Origin: an uncultured Rhodopirellula sp.
GTDB taxonomy: Bacteria > Planctomycetota > Planctomycetia > Pirellulales > Pirellulaceae
Assembly: GCA_913061385.1 (NCBI GenBank)
Contig: CAJXTM010000001.1
Location: forward strand, 1 to 25,123
Reading direction: 5' to 3'
Length of the DNA stretch: 25,123 nt
Shown: piece by piece, positions 16,001 through 22,411 of the stretch
Numbering within the stretch: position 1 is the first letter of the stretch
Layout of the letters: each line of letters begins with the position of its first letter
Program-made: the position numbers and the translations under genes
Notes under the pieces: generated by a model
What the model was told of the DNA's origin: nothing
Seen by the model: the letters and a program-made list of their open reading frames with translations, nothing else
Databases searched by the model: none

Positions 16001-18575
16001 TTGAGCTCAAAAACAACCAACTCGAGTCGGGGCTCATGCCCATCTTATCGACAGCCAAACCGTGAGAGATATCAGCGGCCACTGCCTTGCCATCCGTCGC
16101 ACTCCAGACTGAACAGGTTTTGTCTGTAAAGTTCGCGAAAACATGCCGATGGTCTGGACTCCACGAAAACTTGTTCGACATGAGAGGAGCCTCGGATTGC
16201 CGCCGAAGTTCAATTCGCTTTCCAGTGATCCCATCCCAGAACAACAACTGCCGTGTCTGCGGGTCATTCAATAAGATTCGCTCTTCGCCTTTGACTTTTG
16301 AGAGCACCCCAAAATGCTGATTGAAACGATCCGACACAGGCATGACCGGCGTATCCTGCAAACCAGTCTCCGTGCTGAGTCCAACGATGCTGCCTCCTTG
16401 GGCCGGCAAGGCAACATAAAGTCGCTTTCCGTCGTTGGTAAATGACGGCCAATCGACCTGATTCCCTCCGTTCATAGCTGCGATTTGCTCACCAGAAGGG
16501 GCATTCCAGAGAGCTCCGATCAAAGCATCGTCCAACGTCCAAAACAAGCGACGGTCCTCATCGGATCCCCAATATCGAAATGGCTTCTCCTGCTCGATGA
16601 TCTGTGTTTTTCCAATCGGAAAATTCTGCTCTGACAGCAGTGAAAGAATTTGTGCTGCCGCTTGCCAATAATTTGGCTCTGTGCGTAAAGAACGGGCCAG
16701 GTACGCGAGTGCAAGATCGTTTTTATCTCCAGCAATTTGCTCATTTGCTGTGACGAACTGCGATCGCGTGAGTGTTTCGTTCAGTTGAACTGCTGCATTT
16801 TCAGCGTTCTGTTTTGCTTGCTGTGCAAGCGTTTGCAAACGCATTGCTTCCGCCGCATTTTCCTCGGCTTGAATTTTTGATGCTTCGGCTTCGATGGCAT
16901 TCTTTTCAGCCAAGCCTCTTTGCCGCTTTGATTCTTTCTGAGCGACCAGTGCAAACACAAACGCTACGAGGGCGACGACCGCTACGGCAGCCACACCTGT
17001 TGAGAGAATACGCAAACGGCGGGCCGCGCGTTGCTGCAATCGTGCACGTTGTGCCTCGGCAGCCGCCAGTGCCTGAGCCTGTTCAAGCTCACGCTGTCGC
17101 GCAGCTTCTCGCTCACGCTCCGCTTCGTGAGCCGACTGCTCACTCTGCTCTAAGAATGCCATCGCCTGATCAAACCCGGCCGCATAACGCACGGCCCAGT
17201 TTGAAGTTGGACTGGCCACGCCACGCCACGCCAGTGCAATTTGCAGATCTGGATCGTGATACAACCCCGCCTTGCCCTGTCGGTGCAACTCAGCAGTTTC
17301 GGAGAGCCTACGATAAATCCGCGCGGACTGCGCCTCAGTTTCAACCCACCCTTCCAAGCGACGCCAAACACGCATCAAGCTCTCGTGGGATATATCAACC
17401 ACAGTCCCAGGCGTCAGCGGCACATCACTAGGTGGCATCAGGAACGTTACCCCGGGATGCCGAAACGCCTCAACGACTGTCACCACCTGATCCAGTTCGG
17501 CCCCCGCGATTTGAGTCAGAAGATCCAAACGGGTTGGTCTTCGAATCCCCCGGTTATCAACACCACGTTCGGTGATTGCTTTGAAAACCGCTTCTGCCAC
17601 ATGCTGATGTGTTTCATCCAAACTCGCGAACACTTCATCGGCATGTCTCGACAAAGCCTCTTCCATCCCGCCCACATTGCGATAGTGCTGCAACTCGAGA
17701 GCTTCCCCGGCAGATTCATCGGCACGCCAATGATCAAACGTTCGCATCAGCGCGTGCTGCAGAACGGGAAGCCGATCCTGTTCGCTGCCCAAACTGTTCA
17801 AGAGTTCCTGAACCAGCGAGATCGAAATCTGTCCACCGCCAACCTTGATCGGTCCTTCAATGCAGGAGCGAATCTGGTCGCGCGTCAAACGCGGGATCAG
17901 ATACTCTCCCTCATTCACTGCCTCGGTAAGTCCGCGAAATTCGGTGCAATCCCCCAAGTAGTCGGATCGCATCGTGATGATCACAAAGATTGGCACATCT
18001 CGCTGTGCGCCGGCTTCCAACAGCAGATTGACAAAGCTGACGGCCTGCTCTTCATTCGTCGCGCCACTGCGTTGAAATCGAAATATTTCTTCAAACTGGT
18101 CGACTAGTATCAATACGTTTGTGTCTGGCTCGATCTCTGATTGTCGAATCGCCTCAACCAGCCCAAGCCCACTATGACTGAGGGTGGCCAGCAACTCACC
18201 GATCACTTTGGGGTCATCAGGATCTTCGAGAGAAGCCTCCGCAACAGCCTCGGCCAGATGTTGCATTGGCGCTCCGCCGGGTCGCAGCACCAATGTTTCC
18301 CAATCAGACCCAACTTCCTTCATCATGCCGCCCTGCAACTCGGGCAACAAACCTGCACGCACGAGTGACGACTTACCACTTCCAGAGGTTCCCGTGACCG
18401 CCAACAAACGCTGTTTGCGCAGCAGTGTTACCAATTCTGCGACCTGCTGTTCGCGTCCGAAGAACAGGTAGTCCTCTTCTTGATTGAAGGGCCTTAGACC
18501 TGGAAACGGATTAAAAATATTCGACTTCGGATCAGGCATGAATTCATATGCGTTGGTACGGTGACCAACGTCCAC
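10443..18575 (-). CDS. Giant nSTAND ATPase-WD40-TPR protein with three C-terminal repeat domains
   Basis: A 2710-aa (about 300 kDa) protein. Residues 20-450 are a STAND-type NTPase of the nSTAND1 kind: the leader NPFPGLRPFNQEEDYLFFGR, Walker A GTSGSGKSS (62-70) and Walker B VLILVDQFEE (D159). A charged coiled coil (about 473-520) leads to one transmembrane helix (about 525-546), then a second coiled coil (546-608). Residues about 650-1475 hold roughly 14 WD40-like blades (SPDG and VKIW/VRIW motifs), enough for two propellers. TPR-like helices follow (about 1500-1830). Three copies of an unknown domain (about 1834-2024, 2192-2383, 2511-2710) alternate with more TPR stretches. STAND proteins use ATP-driven oligomerisation to turn ligand sensing into a signal; this one has no effector domain of its own. 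The preceding gene, 12 bases away, supplies kinase and TIR domains. The GTG at 18575 is used here; an ATG at 18539 (MPDPKSN) is equally plausible. Confidence 0.93.
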   Translation of the reverse strand: MDVGHRTNAYEFMPDPKSNIFNPFPGLRPFNQEEDYLFFGREQQVAELVTLLRKQRLLAVTGTSGSGKSSLVRAGLLPELQGGMMKEVGSDWETLVLRPGGAPMQHLAEAVAEASLEDPDDPKVIGELLATLSHSGLGLVEAIRQSEIEPDTNVLILVDQFEEIFRFQRSGATNEEQAVSFVNLLLEAGAQRDVPIFVIITMRSDYLGDCTEFRGLTEAVNEGEYLIPRLTRDQIRSCIEGPIKVGGGQISISLVQELLNSLGSEQDRLPVLQHALMRTFDHWRADESAGEALELQHYRNVGGMEEALSRHADEVFASLDETHQHVAEAVFKAITERGVDNRGIRRPTRLDLLTQIAGAELDQVVTVVEAFRHPGVTFLMPPSDVPLTPGTVVDISHESLMRVWRRLEGWVETEAQSARIYRRLSETAELHRQGKAGLYHDPDLQIALAWRGVASPTSNWAVRYAAGFDQAMAFLEQSEQSAHEAEREREAARQRELEQAQALAAAEAQRARLQQRAARRLRILSTGVAAVAVVALVAFVFALVAQKESKRQRGLAEKNAIEAEASKIQAEENAAEAMRLQTLAQQAKQNAENAAVQLNETLTRSQFVTANEQIAGDKNDLALAYLARSLRTEPNYWQAAAQILSLLSEQNFPIGKTQIIEQEKPFRYWGSDEDRRLFWTLDDALIGALWNAPSGEQIAAMNGGNQVDWPSFTNDGKRLYVALPAQGGSIVGLSTETGLQDTPVMPVSDRFNQHFGVLSKVKGEERILLNDPQTRQLLFWDGITGKRIELRRQSEAPLMSNKFSWSPDHRHVFANFTDKTCSVWSATDGKAVAADISHGLAVDKMGMSPDSSWLFLSSKVEQTVAWARLETAKPAQAGDEEKSSEPNEAAASEGLEVQKVTFDFPVRKVAFHPKKPLLVVAGRTFEQGMLRVINLETGEVVVSITQEKFGGQSKESLAGFRFLDFDDFENLLGRWIVGVASHAGHQLRVFDLESGGEIHRFDFDDSPADSAQFTADGGRLVTVHEDRTLRIWDVFSGSPVTAPIKHPFQPSLKITDDGEKIVTFNVGDMSIRVFSSRTGEQLMLPLRTSRGGFASGFMQLEDRAEFVSLEKTSLEVSGVQRLHLGLLNRWSARPRSVRRLPKQFDGVVYRASFSPDGTQIVAGGAARDTKVKIWSVKDGVVSRTFRHGSGVNNSSFSPDGSRVVTGSNDGVVRIWNLEKDGELDLQIDVGGNPALVQFNDAGDRLLIHTMEGSVGVWDATSGFPLFDPVALDGTSKFSKDCKNIVLGGADGIVRLIDSETGESSALGTRHNSAVSLSVSPAGKYVLTSAFADVLRVWDVSTGELAWATENPGSYLATAFHPDGDIVASCNAMNGDWDIGQIDLWNWRTGKRPVEALECEGQIYGGGLEFSPDGRFLAAGTVDGVLLIWEVSTGKRLFRAQQHSERIWTVGFSSDSKRLLSCSGDGTVKIFDFPPVHDEIPEWLPELAELVAKRRINDSGAVEVTDGTGLEELRARIFDAPDENGYTRWAKWFLGNPQERAAASTVDLSMPNYIDALSRSESLDDQYQAFLLDPNNGLISCRIGYLLAVSPRRTAMEDHAKSHWDAAALWYCQQGVELSPDNGEAWALQAAVEQIVGQPSGESIAKALELNPETPIALFVKAYDLHERGKDDEAYDAFAKSLSVLPENRHVLDWEGEKPFLTGILRRILAKKERNARTLSQSGLGRLLEKGDTLERRSVEAEWLTRYACELAPEDAQVWRLRSQILASLNREAEAQKALQKSLDYNEDGTPVWRQFGRFLSLRSDELVQLKESKAAHEYLLGNGIPKRSEDATDAQVDLTDFYNQTLIEMPYRPKAAGNKSGETWKRLPIGLAEFNGVTFDVRGMIRLSGGVVVNSEFPEPLPSSVSDIKVNRRADYLHFLHNVAADTSTRIADGGPVGYYEINYVDGEKKRLPILYGNDVVNWMFNRFVVPREAAVGWSEGHYGNFKNLSQSCWENPRPDVEISTVTFGSANDHPAPFLVAMTVESPDAAEIDDAAGIDEAVELSAAAYQRAVFTKGKTKLTHDYIDAVSRRAVELSIGNPEIIYQRAEVLHTIGQQEEALQTVAELRKVDPDHPGYRLLQGRILWDLERFDEAARVLHFPVSEIALSQALSPEEQILLERLRNAALEKFGATEGREWFVKVMVPPRPADLPTAFVDLTEYYNASLDESWYTPRNYPNFYGKVLNTLSPGTHVLHGTPFDIRGIIQLNDREVFEMENTFPKEVKQIKVELAGDQIHFLHSAVNSDNAGAPVAVYKIQLENGDVHQLGVRWEKEIREFIIDRDTESSAYTAWRAEGVAQFAGLSDSVLYQSTWTNPTPEVKIKTVDFLSFESRAQPFLVAMSVESFSEDLNGDPVEAVRLSQLALRKLTGGAEVNERVVQQVRNLIEKVISDAPQDPDVWRAVAGIRLRLGELELAIEAVERSLSLNPVSSESWKLKGDILGKLKRFAEAVVAKKKQRKVKLRELITERDPAIDARFIDLSSHCNVGLNEFPYQTLRPTRTLTECFDTIMPGLNTFGGMEFDVRGLIALEGKETELSAGATELSRRVLGIQVGQTASAIHLLHGAGWGDSDPHGTCIGKLIVNYEDGESLAIEIKAGEHVRDWFLTNDSKRKVNGGKLAWVHPSKEVSGRDIGLYTLTWQNPQPERKIVAFDYESTMSYGAPFLLGVTLEK

Positions 18576-18587
18576 TGTGCTTGCTGT

Positions 18588-21062
18588 TTACGATTGCCGA
18601 CTGGCCTTGATTGCATCCACAAATACTTCCAACGCAGCTCCATCAAACGGTTCAGATCCTTGAATTACCTGCGCAGTATGACTGCGGAACCGCTCTTTTC
18701 GACGATCAATTGGAGGGGCCACATAAACGGCCTGCAGTGAAATATCACTGGTACGCCCGTACCCACGTGCCTTCATCAAGTTGCGTACCTTGATGTCTAC
18801 CCACGAATGGCGTGCTGCACCGTAATAAATCAAAACGGCATCGGCATCGACCAGATTTTCGCGGTGTGTTTCAGCAGCTTCTTCTTCCTCGGCACCAAAC
18901 GCCGGCAAAGAAACCTCCAATCCTTGATCAAACAGAAAATCTTCGACAAGTTCGACAGCTTCCTCATCACGCTCGTCGCAAATCAGATAAACCCGTAGCG
19001 GTTGCTCACCGGTGTCATTCGATGACGCATTGTTGGGCTTGGGAGCCTTGGGTTTCAGACGGTCGAGTACGTATTCCTTTAAACCCGACAGTTGGCCCTG
19101 AATGATCTCAGCACCGGCGTACAAATCCGGTGCAGTCTTGAGCCCATGCAGAAAATCCTGTTGTCGCTCATCCGCAATCTCCAAGTCACGCGGAATCCAC
19201 ACGACACGATCCAAATCACCGGCGTGGGTTTTTTCAGCCGCAAGCCGATTCTGAATCGCGATCAACGACTCACTCTCACCCTCAGGTACAATTCCGTATG
19301 ACTTGCCGACCGGATGAATCGAAAGTGAACTCTCACTGAGATAGTCAGCTACCTGGGGCAGTAACTCCTCACCGACCATGGAAAGTGGTTGCGAAGGCAC
19401 AACCTTGTGCCCTCGCCCAATCAGTTCACGGCGAATCTTTTCTGCTTCCCCAGCAAGATCTGATGTCGTTTGAGCCAAGTAGATTGTCTTTGTGTCACCA
19501 TCAGTGACAACCGACTGCACCAGCGCCCCAGACCTTTGTTTCAGAGTCTTGATAACTGGCCACAACTCCTGACAAACGTCATAGACTCGCGAATAATACT
19601 TCTGGTTGGCTTCTGCCCCAAAACGCTCATCAAATTCGCTGACTCGGCTAGAGTCAGGATCCTGTTCGAAGAAACAATAATCCATCAACCCAGTCAGGCG
19701 TGATCTCAATGTCGCCGACATCTCGGATTCTGCGACGGGTGTTTTTACTACCTTTAAAAACCGGCTTCGAGAATCCACCACAGGGCCACCGGAACTAATC
19801 GATTGCGAAGCAAAGTGCTCCATGAACTGATGAGCCGGTGTCGTTTGCAGGAAAGCTGGTGACAAAACACAAACGACAGCTTCCAGTTTTTCCAATGCGG
19901 GCAGAATGGCATCCCAACCCTCGTCACTGCTAGGTATGCTCGTGAGTTTTGTGACACGCAAATTCTGACCCGAGAGCTGCTGCAAACGGACTTGCATATG
20001 CTCGGTTAACTTTGACACCCAGCCACCAGCACCAGGTGTGATTGGGTGGTCATCCACTTCCGCTGCGAGAATCACGACATCACTGTCGCGAATTGCATCG
20101 GCCGATGACGAAACGGAAGTCCCATCACTCATCACCTCCATCGTTTGGTCCAAACCGGCAACAGGAATAGGAGCCGTGTAGGCTACCGGAGATCCCGGCA
20201 ACACGCCTGGTTGCAGTTGCTGCAAGTCCTTGAGAAATGCTGTCGGTTCGAGGTACCGATCATCGGGATTCTTGGCAAGACATTTTTGCAGAAGCGCATC
20301 GACGTCAGCGGCATCGCTTACCCCCTGCTCAGACAATGCAGGAACCTGCTGGTTAAGGATCCTGTCAAAAACGTCTCCCAAGGATGCACCTGAAAATGGC
20401 GTCGTCCCCGTCAGCATCTCGTAAAGGACGATTCCAAGACTGAACAGATCAGACCGGTGATCCACTGGCCTACCGCGGACCTGCTCCGGACTCATGTACT
20501 TGGGTGTCCCCAGTACCGAACCTGCTGCCGTCATCGAGGTATCGGCGGCGATAGGTTTTGCAAGACCAAAATCCGTCAACTTTGGAATCCCATCCTTCGT
20601 CAACAGAACATTAGCTGGCTTGATGTCGCGATGAATGATGCTGGCCGTATGTGCCGCTACCAGAGCCGAACAAAGCTGACTTGCAAGAGAGATCGCTTCC
20701 ACTTTTCCAAGACGCCCCGCCGCACAGCGATCCGCCAGTGATCCACCCTCGACGTATTCCATGATCAGATACGGCCCATCCTTGGTTTGCCCGTAATCAT
20801 AAATCTGAACAATGCTCGGATGATTCAGCGCTGCAATCGACTTGGCTTCTGTCAAAAATCGCTGAACCGAGGTGGCATTGGTAACCTCGGATCCGAGCAT
20901 CCGCTTGACAGCAACGTTGCGTTCCAAACGGGTGTCGGTCGCCAGCAGCACCTCGCCCATTGCCCCCTTGCCAAGAAGTTTCCCTAACTTCCAGCGTGTT
21001 TCGAGATCCACAACTTCCATGGTCTCATCGAACTTTGGATCTTCTTGGGACATCATTGACAT
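18588..21062 (-). CDS. Ser/Thr protein kinase with three TIR-like domains
   Basis: A cytosolic 824-aa signalling protein. Numbered from the ATG at 21062: residues about 22-286 are a Hanks-type kinase with the glycine loop GKGAMGEV, the ATP lysine K53 (AVKR), HRDIKPAN (D146), DFG (D164) and the activation segment GTPKYMSPEQ; all catalytic residues are present. Residues about 327-437 are TIR-like (VVILAAEVDDHPITPG, then VVCVLSPAFL). Residues about 524-667 are a second TIR/DUF4062-like domain (IYLAQTTSDLAGEAEKIRRE, IHPVGKSYGIVPEG). Residues about 689-817 are a third (RVYLICDERDEEAVELVEDF, VLIYYGAARHSW). No transmembrane helix is seen. A GTG at 21131 would add 23 residues unlike the family and would place palindromic sites inside the gene, so the start near 21062 (or ATG 21056/21053) is preferred. 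The giant nSTAND gene follows after 12 bases. The TIRs lack an obvious WCxxE catalytic motif, so a scaffold role is possible. Confidence 0.93.
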   Translation of the reverse strand: MSMMSQEDPKFDETMEVVDLETRWKLGKLLGKGAMGEVLLATDTRLERNVAVKRMLGSEVTNATSVQRFLTEAKSIAALNHPSIVQIYDYGQTKDGPYLIMEYVEGGSLADRCAAGRLGKVEAISLASQLCSALVAAHTASIIHRDIKPANVLLTKDGIPKLTDFGLAKPIAADTSMTAAGSVLGTPKYMSPEQVRGRPVDHRSDLFSLGIVLYEMLTGTTPFSGASLGDVFDRILNQQVPALSEQGVSDAADVDALLQKCLAKNPDDRYLEPTAFLKDLQQLQPGVLPGSPVAYTAPIPVAGLDQTMEVMSDGTSVSSSADAIRDSDVVILAAEVDDHPITPGAGGWVSKLTEHMQVRLQQLSGQNLRVTKLTSIPSSDEGWDAILPALEKLEAVVCVLSPAFLQTTPAHQFMEHFASQSISSGGPVVDSRSRFLKVVKTPVAESEMSATLRSRLTGLMDYCFFEQDPDSSRVSEFDERFGAEANQKYYSRVYDVCQELWPVIKTLKQRSGALVQSVVTDGDTKTIYLAQTTSDLAGEAEKIRRELIGRGHKVVPSQPLSMVGEELLPQVADYLSESSLSIHPVGKSYGIVPEGESESLIAIQNRLAAEKTHAGDLDRVVWIPRDLEIADERQQDFLHGLKTAPDLYAGAEIIQGQLSGLKEYVLDRLKPKAPKPNNASSNDTGEQPLRVYLICDERDEEAVELVEDFLFDQGLEVSLPAFGAEEEEAAETHRENLVDADAVLIYYGAARHSWVDIKVRNLMKARGYGRTSDISLQAVYVAPPIDRRKERFRSHTAQVIQGSEPFDGAALEVFVDAIKASRQS

Positions 21063-21085
21063 TAGTGTAAGGCAAAACTGCATCA

Positions 21086-21105
21086 CTAACGTTCTAAGAA
21101 ACGTC
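21086..21105. promoter_or_regulatory. Putative operator site 1 upstream of the kinase gene
   Basis: CTAACGTTCT (21086-21095) continues as AAGAAACGTC, an imperfect palindrome. It lies 24 bases upstream of the chosen ATG. The same ten bases recur inverted in site 2 at 21169-21178, which suggests binding of a dimeric regulator. No regulator is identified. Confidence 0.45.
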
Positions 21106-21131
21106 AGGCGGTAGCCAAAAGATAACCGCAC

Positions 21132-21610
21132 TCAAGCCATGCTTCAAGTTTGGACGACGTTCTCTACGAGAACGTTAGATCAATCCACCAGCCAACTCAT
21201 CAATCCGCCCCTCTAATGGGCGGTTCATTCTGGGACACAAGCAGCAACCTCACCGGCAAGTGAAGCAAATACCCGCTCCACTACAGGCCGAGGGTGTGAG
21301 GTGTTGCGAAACAAATGCATCTACTGTCAAGCAAATCTTTTCAAGAACATCAGCCATCGAAGACAAGAAAACAAACGCGATACAGGCGAGATCCATTTGC
21401 AATTACTGATCATGGCCATCGAAAACAAAAATCTCCAAGAATCTTCCCGGCAACAATCACATTTTCTTCGCACTACCCAATAGGCGTAGACCGAGCGTTA
21501 CATCCTGCCAACAACGCCTCGAGTGCGGGAATGATTACTAAACCTCGGCCGTACGCGTTATTCCAGACAATCGAAAACAACTCACCCCAAAACTCACTAG
21601 CACCCAACTC
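21132..21610. other. Divergent intergenic region
   Basis: Spacer of almost 480 bases between the minus-strand kinase operon and the plus-strand secreted-protein gene, so it should carry both promoters. It contains the palindrome at 21157-21178 and a GC-rich hairpin, CCGCCC (21205-21210) and GGGCGG (21218-21223), around a 7-base loop. Short plus-strand frames at 21301-21626 have no coding signature. No convincing promoter boxes were identified. Confidence 0.5.
21157..21178. promoter_or_regulatory. Putative operator site 2 upstream of the kinase gene
   Basis: ACGTTCTC, TAC, GAGAACGT (21157-21175) is a perfect inverted repeat with 8-base arms and a 3-base spacer. Its right part, AGAACGTTAG (21169-21178), is the exact reverse complement of the first ten bases of site 1. 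The pair could also form a hairpin across the leader. Position and symmetry favour an operator over a terminator, since no U-tract follows. Confidence 0.45.
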
Positions 21611-22159
21611 ATGCCTAACTCAATAAGACCTGCCATCATTGCCGGGGCAATGCTGCTCGCATCGATAGCAACGGCAGCTGACACCACATCGACCAAAGAA
21701 GAATTCCACGAATTTGCAGAGTTCATGACTGGTCGATTTCGATCCGAGATTCGACTGATTCATGACTGGCCCGGGCATGACAAAAAAAAGGGTGATCAAA
21801 TTTCCGGCATTCGCACAGGACGCCGAATCGCCGACGGAGAAGGCTTCATATGCACCGATGACGCCGGCACAGGATCGCTCACTGAAATTTTTCTCTATAA
21901 CTCGCTTACCAACCAGATCGAATGTACCGGTGTCGCCAATGGTGGGACGACATGGACCAACACGATCTGGAAATCAGCTCCCAACCGCTGGTCATGGAAC
22001 TTGACGGCTTCACTGAAAGATGGCACACCAATCAAAGGCTCGGGAGCGTGGGTGATCATGGATGATGGAAAGCAAATTGACTTCGTCAGCGATAATTTCA
22101 TGATTGGTGACACAAAAGCGGACAAACTGCACGATCACTACCACCGTGTCAGCAACTAG
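21611..22159 (+). CDS. Exported protein of unknown function
   Basis: A 182-aa product from ATG 21611. Residues 1-23 are a classical signal peptide (Arg6, then AIIAGAMLLASIATA) with a likely cleavage ATA|AD. The mature part opens with a helix (EEFHEFAEFMTGRFRSE) and continues as beta strands (GFICTDDAGTGSLTEIFLY, IECTGVANGGTTWTN, RWSWNLTASLKDGT, GSGAWVIMDDGKQIDFVSDN). The layout is like lipocalin/DUF1579-type secreted barrels, in which a helix precedes a barrel that binds a small hydrophobic ligand; this is fold-level resemblance only. It lies 252 bases upstream of the GH127 gene on the same strand, but a tandem repeat and the GH127 gene's own ribosome-binding site between them leave the operon question open. 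Confidence 0.82.
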   Translation: MPNSIRPAIIAGAMLLASIATAADTTSTKEEFHEFAEFMTGRFRSEIRLIHDWPGHDKKKGDQISGIRTGRRIADGEGFICTDDAGTGSLTEIFLYNSLTNQIECTGVANGGTTWTNTIWKSAPNRWSWNLTASLKDGTPIKGSGAWVIMDDGKQIDFVSDNFMIGDTKADKLHDHYHRVSN

Positions 22160-22198
22160 ATACCTGCTCGTTTTAATTGCCCACTCGTTTAAATGCTT

Positions 22199-22236
22199 GT
22201 CGCTGCAGTGAAGTCGCTGCAGCAAAGTCGCTGACA
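22199..22236. repeat. 14-bp tandem repeat
   Basis: GTCGCTGCAGTGAA (22199-22212), GTCGCTGCAGCAAA (22213-22226) and a partial GTCGCTGACA (22227-22236): about 2.7 copies of a 14-base unit in the gap before the GH127 gene. Possibly a slippage product, or clustered binding sites. Confidence 0.75.
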
Positions 22237-22400
22237 CAACCTGACGACGGCAAAATGGCCATCGCATCCAGTATCTCAGAACACCACGCGCGTTCTCTCA
22301 TCGTCTTTCTCACTGACGGATATGTTTCAAACGCTGCAATCTGATCCTTAACTGCTAAACTGTCCGTTGAATCATTTGGTATCGAGCCAGTTTTCAATTC

Positions 22401-22406
22401 GGAGAG
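22401..22406 (+). promoter_or_regulatory. Ribosome-binding site deciding the GH127 start
   Basis: GGAGAG lies upstream of the ATG at 22412, with seven bases between GGAG and the ATG. It is one of the few clear Shine-Dalgarno sites in the window. It supports this start over the TTG at 22367. Confidence 0.7.
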
Positions 22407-22411
22407 TCATA

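Noticed and set aside
16772..18107. Long plus-strand frames (219 and 288 codons) inside the giant gene
   Set aside because: They are antisense shadows of the nSTAND coding region, which has unmistakable Walker motifs on the other strand.
22173..22397. Minus-strand frame of 74 codons before the GH127 gene
   Set aside because: It starts from a TTG, spans the 14-bp tandem repeat, and shows no recognisable feature.
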